A stretch of 64,000 nt of DNA, taken from NCBI GenBank assembly GCA_009667805.1, contig CM019064.1, forward strand, positions 76,754,400 through 76,818,399, in the 5' to 3' direction. This document shows, piece by piece, positions 22,769 to 33,289 of the stretch (position 1 is the stretch's first letter; each line of letters begins with the position of its first letter). Origin of the DNA: Leptobrachium leishanense. Taxonomy: Eukaryota; Chordata; Amphibia; Anura; Megophryidae. The notes beneath the pieces were generated by a model that was given only the letters and a program-made list of their open reading frames with translations, was not told the DNA's origin and did no database searches. The position numbers and the translations under genes are program-made.

Positions 22769-24259
22769 TGATGGGATTTACCTATCACGATCATGCAACT
22801 ATGAAAATATTTTTTGACATGAGTTTATGCTGATGCCTTCAGTGAACTTTGCTCTAATTAGCATTCTATCAGGGTTATCCAAAGAGATTCGAAAAGTCAC
22901 CGCACGTTCAGTGACTTTTCATTCTCTTCAATTCGGTTCCTTTTGCCGATTGCATTTCGGTGACCCTGCGGTGTATTCAGCAAGCACCACAGGGTCCCCG
23001 AATTGCAGGGAAAGGCTGCCGCAAACCCGACGAAAACTACCCGAATGCACGCTGAAAACAAGCAAAAACATCTGGATTAACCTTCGAAAAAGCCGAACAG
23101 GAGCCGAACAGGAGCCGAACAGGAGCCGAATCACACAGAGCCGAAGCAGCTGTGACGTAGAGGAGGCAGTGAATAAATTAGAAAAACCATTTGTATGAAT
23201 CTGGGAAAAAGAAACGCTGTTTGCAAAGAAACTACTGAGCGAAAATGTCTGAAATTTTCACAGGAGGTCCAGGGAATGATAATAAAGAGGGCTGTTACAA
23301 AAAAAATAAGTAAACTGAAAAAAAAAAAAAAAATCGGACTTTTAAAAAAAAAAAAAAAAAAATCTGAAAAATGCTTAAAGTATCCTAAAAAATCTATAGA
23401 TAAAGAGACTTTTTGCTGCAGAATTTTATAATGAACGGTTTATTAGATATTGAATTAAAACGGGAATATTTTTAACATTGAAGCCTATGGGATTCTCCTG
23501 AATAAATTTGCCGAATTAAACCACCGAATGGCAGGGCATTAGGGGAACCTTTCACTGCTGGTTTGTGTTCTCTGAATAGCCGAAGCAGTGCTTTATCATG
23601 GGGATTTCACTGCCCTCGAACAGGCACAGAACAGGCACCGTATGTTCAGGCAATTCGCCAGGATTTGACGAATTGCCTGCTCTCTGGATAGCCGAATGGC
23701 CAGGAAAGGTAACCGTACGCTGATTTTCAGCGTTCGGTTACCTTTCTCAAGCAATTCGGATCTCTTTGGATAACCCTGCTTGACCAAGCTGACAGTTTAG
23801 AAATGGATCTTGCTTTAAAATCTGCAGCCATGTGTAAATGTCTTAAAGCACACCCAAGATAAGGGTGGAGGCTAGGAAATAGGGAGTAAAAAAGTCCAGA
23901 AGCAAACAGATGTTAATTCCTGTTAAATAATGAAACTTTAGGAAAATTTATGAAACTGCAGAAATGTTTATCTTTGTGTTAATCTGTATTTTAACTTTTA
24001 ATATGCTGCTGTAGGCATTTTAGTAGGTGTTACTTCTCTCTGATAGGATATGGTAAACGTCATGTAATGTATATAAACACATGTAACCAAACATACAATG
24101 GAGAGCGAAACGAAGGAAAACTTTGTGTCTTGTCATTATTTCCAGCTACTTCCTTCTCACTGGTCGACCATGAGTTATTTTGTTACGGAGAGATAGTTTA
24201 GTTAGAGAATAGAAGATTACGGACACACATCAAACGGAGGCAGAATTTTCCACCTATCA
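22769..24259 (+). repeat. 3' LTR of the provirus, interrupted
   Basis: Same sequence as 3747-4323 after removing the MITE at 22870-23778 and its 3-bp duplication; native length about 579 bp. It ends CTATCA and is followed by CCAAC, the same five bases that precede the 5' LTR. Confidence 0.93.
22870..23778 (-). mobile_element. CAGGGTTAT-family MITE, copy A
   Basis: Inverted termini CAGGGTTATCCAAAGAGATT and its complement at the right. It splits the LTR where the intact LTR has TAT; the right flank now reads CTT, so the duplication has decayed. The interior has a hairpin around CGAACGCTGAAAATCAGCG near the right end and an A-rich middle. Inverted relative to copies B, C and D. The superfamily is not certain. 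Confidence 0.85.
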
Positions 24260-24264
24260 CCAAC

Positions 24265-24533
24265 CCATGGTCAAAAGTTGAGGGGTTAAATCAGTGGAAG
24301 TCAACCAGGGTTGGTGGTCTGGAATGGGGAGGCTGTGCATTATTCTGGACGTGGGTTTTTGGTTTTCTCTTCCTTTTGGTTATATGATGACATCATGGGA
24401 TTTTTCATGAAATGCATTGAACGCTGCAAGTAAACACTGTATCTCGTTAAAGTACTCCTTTATGATTATGTGTCACTTATCAGAATCAATTTATTATTGA
24501 CTTGTTATGTTGACTATAAATATTGCAAGCACA
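24265..24533. other. Unassigned spacer
   Basis: Right flank of the provirus; nothing recognised. Confidence 0.4.
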
Positions 24534-24540
24534 AACAAAG

Positions 24541-24870
24541 TTGAGGGTCCTGAGAATGTGCAGCAGCACTGGTGGCTTGTCCTTCCGTGAATCCCCACTC
24601 AGGTCTCATAGGTTTAACTTCATGGCACCAGTACAGAGATATTACCTTATGCATATCAGACCATCCAAAAAGGGCATCCAGGCAAGGAGACATTTCAGTT
24701 CTGGCCACCCTTTTTGGGTGCTAATAGTCTGATTTGCATATGGTATAGTCTTCTTAGTAATGGCGCAATCAACCTAAAACCTTATGAGTCCTGATTGGGG
24801 ACTCACCGAAGGGCAGTCCACCAGTGCTGTTGTCTGTTCTCATTGCTGTCAGAATTTGCTTTTGTAGGCT
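24541..24870. repeat. Inverted pair of the 310-bp repeat found at 30897-31525
   Basis: The left half (24541-24665) is the complement of the right end of the repeat unit and the right half (24666-24870) reads in the direct sense. Both contain the TCTGATTTGCATATGG-type word, and the centre is near 24666. The hammerhead-like core of the tandem units is missing here. Confidence 0.75.
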
Positions 24871-25070
24871 ATAAATATTCAATGAGAAAGGTTATATAGG
24901 GGCCAAAACTTTGCTCATTTGCACATAATAAACCTGTTTAAGAACAGATGAGCTCCAAGTTAGTGAGCTCCAAGCAATAGGCTTTTCTCTGTCCAGTGTT
25001 TGAGTAGCACACCGACTATTACATGAGGATATTACAATTAAAAAAAAAAAATCAAATAAAACACATTTTA

Positions 25071-25494
25071 GGCTAGGGTCAGACTAACGCATTTTTCACG
25101 TTGTCCGTGAAAAAGTGCGTTCGAACGAATGGACGTATTTTTTCACGGAATACGCGATAGCGGTCATACGATGCGCATTTTCGTCCGTGATTTTTTACGA
25201 TCATCAATAAAACCTTTTTGCGTCTGGACGTTATGTTGGCCGACGTGTGCAGCGTCTGACGTCTCCTAATCACGCAAACACGCCGCTATGCGGCCGCAGC
25301 GCACTCTGTACGTCAGTAGTAGCAGTTTGACGTTCTCGAAAAAATGCGTTCGTTGGCCACTTGCGTTGCGCGGACGAACTTTCGTGCGGCTGTTCTTCGT
25401 ATGTTACCCGGCATTGGACGTCATTTGCTGCTAGCACGGCCGTGATTTCGTGCGGTTAAACGCACGTTAAAACTGCTTTCGTCTGACCTTAGCC
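25071..25494. mobile_element. TTA-flanked MITE, family 2, copy 1
   Basis: TTA on both sides (25068-25070, 25495-25497). Termini GGCTAGGGTCAGAC and its complement GTCTGACCTTAGCC. CpG-rich interior without coding capacity. A second copy (56134-56560) is inserted in a family 1 MITE. The TTA duplication suggests a Harbinger-type element. Confidence 0.85.
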
Positions 25495-25497
25495 TTA

Positions 25498-26439
25498 GAG
25501 GACATTAACATACACCAAACTGCATAAAGAGATTGAGGCAGCAGAGAATACTTATTAGGACTCATTCTGACATTTACTGTCTCAAGGGCCAGCTCGATAT
25601 TTAATGAAGGATTCATCTTCTACATGAGCAGTTTCATGTTACCGGCTGACAACAGGATATATAGATGCAATGGCCATTGGGTATAGCTTTCGTCAATATC
25701 GTGTGATTAGGTCACCATTCAGTCAATTGATGTGAAACCACATGATTCCAATAATAACCATGTATCCAGCTAGTCAGTTGTATTCATATTATTCACCCAG
25801 AATTGGTTCTTGTTGTTTATGCAAGATAGAGAATTCTCACTAAAACTAAACCACAATTGCCTTCACAATCATTTTTGAGGCAGGAAAGTAGTCAATACAT
25901 AGCGTCAATAATTCAGCAACAGGGCCGCTGAGCCTCTAAAAAAGGAGATGTATTCTATTTCCTACAATTAAGACAAAGCCCCATGTGAGTTGCAGACAAG
26001 GGAGAACTTATCCGATAAGGCTATAAAGTCAGTTAAGAAATTAAGCCTTGGAAAGCTTTTTAGCAAATTTGTGTTGCTTGGCCAATTATAAGTGACAAGT
26101 CACATTAGCAATTCTAACATTACTTAAAAATGTGGATTATCATAATGCATGATGAATGTGGCTCTGCACAGGCTGCTTGGCAGGCCGATCATAAGAAGGG
26201 AGTTTATTAAAATGAATTCAAGACCCCGTAGACATGTGATAATCAGCAGCTCTGTGCAAGTTCTTCTGTGCACGGAGTTGGCAATTTGCTCAGAGTCACG
26301 TTATATATGAGACGTGGGTATGATCTCTTAATACTTGTGAAACCTCGCAACTGCACATAGACACGCGCCTTCAAAATTAATATAAAAGTGGGGTATTGCA
26401 GTGATGCCTGTTACATTAAAGCAAAAATAATATAAACAT
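25498..26439. other. Unassigned A+T-rich DNA
   Basis: No coding similarity, terminal repeat or tandem array seen. Confidence 0.4.
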
Positions 26440-27040
26440 TAGAGATATGCGTTTTGTTTCGTTCCGAATCAAAATTCAGATGAAATTTACACGATTCGTA
26501 TTTTGGAAGCACCTCTGAAATACGAATCGGATCGGTCCGAAACAAAATGAAAATGGAACGAGACAAAATGAAACAAAATATGAAATGAATTGATTCCGTT
26601 TTTCAGAATTAATTTGCTGTATTTCCTGATGCACTCCGAAATTGTTCAGCACACAGCTCCTCGAGACACTGGAGCCCCCCACATTGCTGCTGTCCTATAC
26701 CTAATTTCTAACCCTAGCTTCTAATTTAGAAGCTAGGGTTAGAAATTAGAGTTTGAAGTTAGGGTTAGAAATTAGGGTTAGAATTCCTATATTTTCTATT
26801 TCTAGCATCTAACCCTAATTTCTAACCCTGATTTCGTTCATAGGTTTAATCAGGCAAATCCTATAGCTTTCAATGTAAAAAAAATCCCTGTTTTTATAAA
26901 TATTTATTCAACATTTTAATCTTTTCACTTTCAGCAAAACGTCTCTTTATTTGTTTTTTAAGGATTTCTTGGGCATTTTTTAGGATTTATTGGAGAAATT
27001 TTTGGATCCTTAATTTATTTTTAAACGAGGAGTTTTTTTT
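26440..27040. mobile_element. hAT-like MITE relative, chimeric
   Basis: Begins TAGAGATATGCGTTTTGTTT, close to the left end of the CGAAA-rich hAT MITE at 12503, with similar TTTCG/CGAAT words. From about 26690 it has AGGGTTAGAAATTAG repeats, then (26860-27010) a block similar to the middle of the CAGGGTTAT MITEs. No right terminus found. Confidence 0.55.
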
Positions 27041-27083
27041 TCTTTCATTCAGTCTGGCTGCATTAGGCATGGGCTGTCTATGG

Positions 27084-27370
27084 TGCTGAAACCTATTCAG
27101 TACCAAGAACAGCAGCCCTGGTGGGCTACGGAGCACCGTGGAGCTGCTATCCTTGGTGCTGAAACCTATGCAGTACCAAGAACAGCAGCTGTTCTTGGTG
27201 CTGAAGCCTAGTCAGTACCAAGGACAGCAGCCCCGATGGGCTACAGAGCCCCACGGAGCTGCTATCCATGGTGCTGAAACCTATTCAGTACCAAGGACAG
27301 CAGCTATTCTTGGTACTGAAACATTTCCAGTACTAAGGACAGCAGCCTCATGGGGCTATGGAGCACACGG
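27084..27370. repeat. Compound minisatellite, alternating about 73- and 42-bp units
   Basis: Units start GTGCTGAAACCTATTCAGTA and run through CCAAGAACAGCAGC. Long units add a GGGCTACGGAGC...GGAGCTGCTATCC part, short units lack it, and they alternate long-short-long-short-long. The frame over it is not a gene. Confidence 0.85.
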
Positions 27371-27924
27371 GGTCTGTAATATCAGCATACGGCCAGCAAT
27401 TACCTTTGTGTTAGCTACAGTAACTGTGACAAAGATAAATAATAAAAATGGTCAGTTCTCCTACATATGGGAATTTGTAATGATCATGAGATTATTAGCA
27501 ATGCAGCTTCCAAAGAATACCGATAGAATATAAAAATAATATCTGGATGTGGCATAATGCCTCTTTATGGAAATTAAAGTATCACCTTGTAATCGTACTG
27601 TACAGGGACCTTCAGTCTCTTTAACCCCCTGAATATTATCCCTGTACTGCAGTGAGTGACCCCAGAGCTCTCCCTGTATTCTGCCTAATCCCTGAATATT
27701 CTAATGCAGCAGCTAAGTAATTCAACTTTTTGTTATGGTGATGTTTGGGGCTGCTATTTGTCTCTAAATGCTGTTTCTAAAGGATTTTGTTTCACCACAG
27801 GGTGCCCAGTAGTTTTGCTTTAAAAACCTTTTGATATGCTAAAGACTGCTTTTCGATGTATTACAATGCAAAATCTAGTTAACTCGATTTTGGGACTGAA
27901 GTGGTTAATGAGACACCCAAGAGT
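27371..27924. other. Unassigned spacer
   Basis: Nothing recognised. Confidence 0.4.
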
Positions 27925-28502
27925 TAAAATACGGGCATGCTAGGGAGGAAAAACTGCGCCCACAGTTTTCTCTCTAGCACCCCCGTTTTACCGCAAAATT
28001 ACAATGCAGGCGCTTAAAAAGCTGCCTGCATTGTTACTGGGTGCTATACCCCGGGATGCGGCGGGCAGCACTAAGCGCCGCCGCGCACATCCACTCGATG
28101 GAGTCCATAGTACTCCACTGAGTTTCTCCTGTGCCGGTCTACTGATACGCAGAGGGAGACTGGTGGACTTTTTTCCCCCAGTCTCACACTGCTCCCGCTG
28201 GACGGAGCCGCGGTCCTCGCCACGGGATAGGAGTTGAGTATCGGGATTTTTTGGGGGAGGTTTTGGCTGGTGCTGATGGATTTTGCACCAGCGGAATCTA
28301 TTAGCACCAAGTCCAGGCTGTGGTTAACTTTTTGTTAACCACAGCCGGACGTTAATCAGCGTTAGGACTTTGTAATCCTATCGCTGATTAACACTTTGCG
28401 CTCCCCATGTTAAGCATAGGGAGCGCAAAAGTACAGTAACCTTGAGCTGAAAAGCGCAAGATACCAAACGGTAATGGGTTTCTTAACCCGTTAGCGTTTG
28501 GA
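27925..28502. repeat. Run of consecutive hairpins
   Basis: At least seven inverted repeats follow one another: 27925-27988, 28003-28032, 28160-28185, 28266-28292, 28316-28346 (13-bp perfect arms, GGCTGTGGTTAAC), 28351-28392 and 28395-28429 (TTTGCGCTCCC arms), with an imperfect one at 28469-28502. No coding capacity. The whole may be one foldback-type element; I could not fix its ends. Confidence 0.75.
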
Positions 28503-30150
28503 CTGTAATATGCGGTGGCTACCTGGGCTAATGTTAATGCTCACTCAGGTGAGCGCTAATCTTTGCACCCAGAATGTAACGTAGCCCTGGGGATGCTAAA
28601 TATATAACATATACCCAGGATGCAAAAAAATGAAAAATTGCAGACGTCATTTGCATGTCTTACCCAGAGGTCTGTGCTGCATATGGGGAGTGTAGCATTA
28701 ACAATACATCCTTCCTCCATGTTCATACAGCCATCCCAAACCTATAATTCAAAACATCCCGATCCATCTCATTATATATTCATCCTGCTTCCAACTCTTA
28801 TCTCTCACACACATACACACACACGAGCACACGCTCGCACATTTTTCCTAATGTCATTTAGGGTGTGTGTGAGTGTATTACAGAACTGCAAAGCAATAAA
28901 ACCCCGAGCAGTGAGTTTCTAAACCATAATAAATGTTGTTAGAAATCGTTTGCTGTAAATAAGATACTTTGCTCCTGTTATAAATTAAATTTTTATTTAA
29001 AAAAATTTGACCCAGATAGCTTGTGAATATTCATACTCGGCAGCAGAATACGGAATGCGATGGACAGCACCAACACTACATCTGAATATGAAGGCTGAAC
29101 ACTGCTTCATGTAAAAAATATATTTTAATCTTAAGATTTTATTAGCACAATGTACAGATTCAATGAAAGTTACTTCCTAAAGGTACCTGTCATCCATACT
29201 TAACTATATACTTCATTTAGCATTTATTAAGATGCCAAAAAATAAATAAATGCATATATATATATATATATATATATACACCAAGCTCTATTTTTCTTGC
29301 ATTTTTTCTGCTATGGATGGGCGCTGTTCAATTCAAATTTATTCAAAAACCTTGATAACTAGTTCAGCCACTAAGTATTTGAAAACATTTAATCCCTGAC
29401 AGGCAAAATATACCACATGTCTCTTTGTGAGATCAAGGGTTAATTGGCTGCTGTCACCCCTTTTTTAAATGGGGTGAATATCTTGATAATAAATGTAAAT
29501 TGTCGGAGCTTCGCAGCATACTTGGTTTCTGCCAGAGTACATTTGGTGTCGAGCTTTGTTCTCGACTCATCTTAACAAGTCTTTATCTAAATGCAAATGT
29601 GATTTTACTTTCTGATGAGGCCATTGTACATCCAACTATTTCAGAAAAGCACAATTACAGTGCTATTTTATGGGTGATTCGAATGTATTTGTTAAGACTA
29701 AGAAGGATCTTTTGTTGAGACATTTGCTCTTCTTACAGTCTGCTGATGTGACTATTGTAATCCAACAGTTACGTTACCAGCCGGGTAATAAAATGTACAT
29801 TGACAGTTATAGCTTCTTTTTTTTTTTACGCTTACAAAGGGTTTGTAAAATATTCAGCACACTGCTAGAATGACAGGAGCACAAAACATACAATAAGATC
29901 TTTGGAAAAAAGATCCCTGGAAGCATGCAAAAGATAAGAGGACAATGTACTGTATCGACCAGACCACAGGCGACCCTTGACTTCTACATTCAATGGAATT
30001 GGATAGAAAGGAATCACACGCACAAAAAAATGTTTCATTGGTTTTAACGTTGGTAACATATTCATTTGGTTATTTCTAAACTTGGAAAGGTAACAGTGCA
30101 TAATTCATTTTATCATGACTGCTGAAGCCTGTGACCTCCTTTTCCCATAC
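28503..30150. other. Unassigned DNA with a 45-bp-repeat relic and a TA tract
   Basis: Around 28862-28912 is one degenerate copy of the 45-bp repeat (TATTACAGAACTGC and AATAAAACC). A (CA)n-like stretch lies near 28804-28830 and a (TA)n tract at 29255-29279. Otherwise nothing recognised. Confidence 0.5.
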
Positions 30151-30159
30151 CCTTTCTCC

Positions 30160-30600
30160 CCCCAGTAAATACACAGACATTAATTCTGGAAAAGGGCATT
30201 GGCCACAGCTTTATTGAATACTAAACATATCATCAATTAATCCATACCATATAATTCTGACCCTACCACGCTCTTCCTGCTGCAGGCAGTTCCCCCAAGT
30301 TTCAACCATGAGCTCATCACCCCGCCTGACCTAAATCAAGCGAGGGTCGTCTCCCCAGAGCCCAACCCGTAAATGACTTATCATTAACCTTTCCGTTGCT
30401 GGCAAGCAATCCCGCAGCTGTGACTTGAACCAAAAGACCCAACACCTTATTTTTCGGATTCACCACTTACTCTGCCTAAATCCAAAAGATAAGCCCCTCC
30501 CTCACAGGCCCTATATACCTTGCGAGTGCAACATTGTTGCTCCCCACCAATCAGCCATTGGCCAGCAGTCATGTTCCCCTTCCCTATAGGTCCAGGGGAT
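30160..30600 (-). mobile_element. Possible LTR-type fragment
   Basis: On the minus strand CAATAAAGCTGTGGCC (near 30205-30225) resembles a polyadenylation signal within an LTR, and the surrounding 400 bp is C-rich and non-coding. No termini or duplication found. Confidence 0.3.
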
Positions 30601-30966
30601 TACTTTCTTACATACTAATTAATAGTGTGGGAATATCACAGGTATTTTCTATCGCAAGCTGTGCTAAGATTTTTGTTCTGTGATGTGTGCAAAGCTGATG
30701 ATTTCTTTGCTCCTTTTTTGTTGTTTTCTTATATTGCTTATGTTGAATTATCTGTTTGTTTTCTTTTCTAATGGTCGATCTGTTGTCATTTTCATATGTC
30801 AACGTAAAGTGGTGGAAATGCAAAGAACACAGGTTTGAACTTTGGAAGTTGAATAAAAATGAAATCAGTGAGGGATCTAGTGCAAGCTCAATGTTTGCTC
30901 ACTAAGTACACAGGGTAATCCAGACGTGGACCCCTTGCTCACAGTGCCTAGGGGGTGCCAGCTTTA

Positions 30967-31000
30967 CCCTCCTGACGAGGCTGAAACATTGGTCAGGGAG
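30967..31000 (+). ncRNA. Hammerhead-ribozyme-like core, unit 1
   Basis: CTGACGA (30972-30978), GAAAC (30983-30987) and GTC (30992-30994). Stem III would be AC/GT with loop ATTG. Stem II is almost absent (only GGCT between the two core blocks). Stem I can pair only partly, CCCT with AGGG. Probably inactive. Confidence 0.45.
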
Positions 31001-31279
31001 TGCAGCTCCTCTCGTGCAGAGATGAATTCCTTGGCATTTCAGTACTGGCCACTCTTTCTGGCTGAAGCAGTCTGATTTGCATATGGAGTAGTCGTCTCTG
31101 TAAAGGCACCATCAACCTAAAACCTTGTGAGACTTGAGTGGGGACCCACTGTAGAGTAGGCCACTCTCTGTTGCTCATTCCGAGTACCCTCACAAACCTT
31201 GCTTCTGCTCACTTGAAGTACACAGGGAAATCCAGACTTGGACCCCTTGCTCACAGTGTCTAGAGGGGTATTCACTATG

Positions 31280-31324
31280 CCATCCTGACGAGGCCTAACA
31301 CAACCGAAACAATTGTCAGGGGTT
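31280..31324 (+). ncRNA. Hammerhead-ribozyme-like core, unit 2
   Basis: CTGACGA (31285-31291), a 14-base stem II region starting GG and ending CC, GAAAC (31306-31310) and GTC (31315-31317). Stem III is AC/GT with loop AATT. All conserved core positions of the type I hammerhead are present; stem II is weak and the base pair next to the cleavage site is C-A. Confidence 0.5.
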
Positions 31325-31717
31325 GCTGTATCTCTCATGCAGAGGATACTTTCTTGGTTTTTCATTTCTTACCATACTTTTGGGTGATCGCGGTCTGATT
31401 TGCATTTGAAAAGGTCTTCTCTCTAAAGGCACCATCGAGCTTAAAACTTCACGAGACCTGAGTGGAGACCCATCATAAGGCAGGCCACTAGTGCTCTTGC
31501 TCATTCCCTGGACGCTCACAAAAATGTTTTTTGCTCACTCTAGAGTAAACTCAAACCTTAGAAACGATACACGGATGACATACGAGCTAGCTTTGTTTTG
31601 CAGGAATACAGTTCCCCATCCAAGATCAATTCCTTTCCTTACGTCCCAAAATGTTTGGCACTTTGGTTATCGTGAACCTTACAGTAAAATTCTTCAGCCT
31701 TAACAAAAAACAGATGA

Positions 31718-31954
31718 CAGGGTTATTCACTAACCGCTGTCTTGGTCTTTTTGCAACGACAATAAACTTCAGCATTTCTTGAAAGAGATTATTTAATCAG
31801 CAGCAGGAGAAAATTTATTGATGAGGCTTCTCCTGCCGCTGTATCAATTTACCTTTTGGGAAACGTCAAAATTTATTGTGGTTGCAACAACGTCTGGCTA
31901 TATTCACCTTTATTTGCATAAAAAGGTAAACTACACTGGTTAGTGAATAACCCC
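31718..31954. mobile_element. Short MITE with CAGGGTTATTCACTAACC ends
   Basis: Left end CAGGGTTATTCACTAACC, right end GGTTAGTGAATAACCCC, about 237 bp, no coding capacity. It shares CAGGGTTATTCA with the larger MITE family but differs inside. A GCAGGAGAA/TTCTCCTGC hairpin lies in the middle. Confidence 0.75.
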
Positions 31955-33281
31955 TCTGTGTTTCAGTAAAAACAAGATGTTTTCTTGTTTGTTCTTTGTT
32001 TTTCCATACAGCTGCCCTATCCCTTATGATGATGTCATCTCAATTACTTTACCACACACACTGACTTTGCCAATTAAAGGTTGTGTTTCCGTAATCTGTG
32101 CGTTATTGAATTTACAGCGAATTTTGCATTTAAGTGCTCCAGTAATTGTTCTGTCGTGAGCTGCTCTGTGTAAACAGCATTAATTCCGTAATTCTGGTGT
32201 GCAGCGAAAAGAGGGTTAAAGTTATAATCACAAGAGACACTAAAGGGTTGGATTAAATTGATATATTGCATATTTCTTTACAAACTGCTTCTCTTTGCCT
32301 CACAATACCTGTTTTCTCACAAACAGCAGGATTATAAAGAGACAGAGACAAGTCTATTTTATAAAGCTGTTTGATGTTATGTCAGTGTGGGATTTTGTAC
32401 GTACGCTATCGAAAAGATGTACTAAAATAGATCTGTAGCCGAAAACAAGTTTTACGGAAAAAGATTTTTGTTATTTCAGATTGCTGTCGTAACTTGTTGT
32501 TAAGTTTGTAGTGAGGGGTCACCAATGAATATCTTCAGAGCAACAACATATAATGAGCTAAGGTTTTGGTTGTGGGATATGTCCCTCTGGCAATACTGTT
32601 ATATATGTGGACCAAATCGCACTCATCAACTCAATGGAGTCAACACCTCTAAGCAGCATCTCCTGCTCCAGGCAGACCCTGAGTGTACTACAGACTTTAT
32701 TATGTGCACAATTCCCATTGCTCATGGACAGCACTGTAACGTTAGCAGACAGCCACATAGTATACAACAGAGAAGAAGGGTTATCACCTGCTCTCAAATC
32801 CCATAAATCCTGCAAACAAGAGAGATTCTTGGTCGACTTAAATGGCCATTAAAGTATCAAGCCCACCGCCATGTCAAGACAAATCTTAGATGGCTCCCAA
32901 GCTTGTGAAACACGTAGTGGAAAACAACTAACAAGACAATATTTGTGAAGAAAAAACCCCACAAATAGCACATCTGCCTGAAGCTAAATATATTCTTGTA
33001 GAATCGTCCACATCTCCAGAGGTATTACTTGATGATTGACGTACCGGCACACGTCTTTTAGTAGCTGTAATAGACATAAATTTCTACATAGGTTTCATCA
33101 AATTGAAGACACGTTTCTGAGCTCATTGTGGAACACGACATACACTGATAATGTTTCAATTAAACTTGTTAAGCAAGGTTTTTAAACCATCCCGATTCTG
33201 ATTGAGGTACAAACAGGGAAATGGTAACGGAGAAAATCTGTGCTAGCAGATTTCCCTTACTGTCTCCCTGTTACTAATGTT
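31955..33281. other. Unassigned DNA with a hairpin near its end
   Basis: No coding similarity. At 33211-33274 inverted arms (ACAGGGA...GAAAATCTG and CAGATTT...TCCCTGT) form an imperfect hairpin. Confidence 0.45.
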
Positions 33282-33289
33282 ATTCCAAC

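Larger units (their letters stand above)
3747..24259 (+). mobile_element. Endogenous retrovirus provirus (gammaretrovirus-like), split by five insertions
   Basis: The two LTRs are in the same orientation and flanked by the same 5-bp duplication CCAAC (3742-3746 and 24260-24264), so they bound one integration. The span is 20,513 bp. Subtracting the insertions at 5695-11584, 12503-13053, 14301-16064, 17878-22202 and 22870-23778 with their duplications leaves about 7,030 bp, a normal size for a simple retrovirus with some deletions. Primer binding site, pol remnants and an env-like remnant appear in the expected order. By eye the LTRs differ at roughly 15-20 of 577 positions, so the integration is not recent. 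All frames are broken; nothing here can be expressed as a functional virus. Confidence 0.93.
30897..31525 (+). repeat. Two tandem 310-bp units with hammerhead-like cores
   Basis: Unit 1 (about 30897-31204) and unit 2 (about 31205-31525) share AAGTACACAGGGTAATCC, TGGACCCCTTGCTCACAGTG, TCTGATTTGCAT and GTGAGACTTGAGTGGGGACC words, with about 20-25% divergence by eye. Each carries CTGACGA, GAAAC and GTC in hammerhead order. The unit is also present, rearranged, at 24541-24870. Confidence 0.85.

Noticed and set aside
28620..28922. 100-codon plus-strand frame with a His-Thr run
   Set aside because: The run is a translated CA microsatellite and the rest has no similarity.
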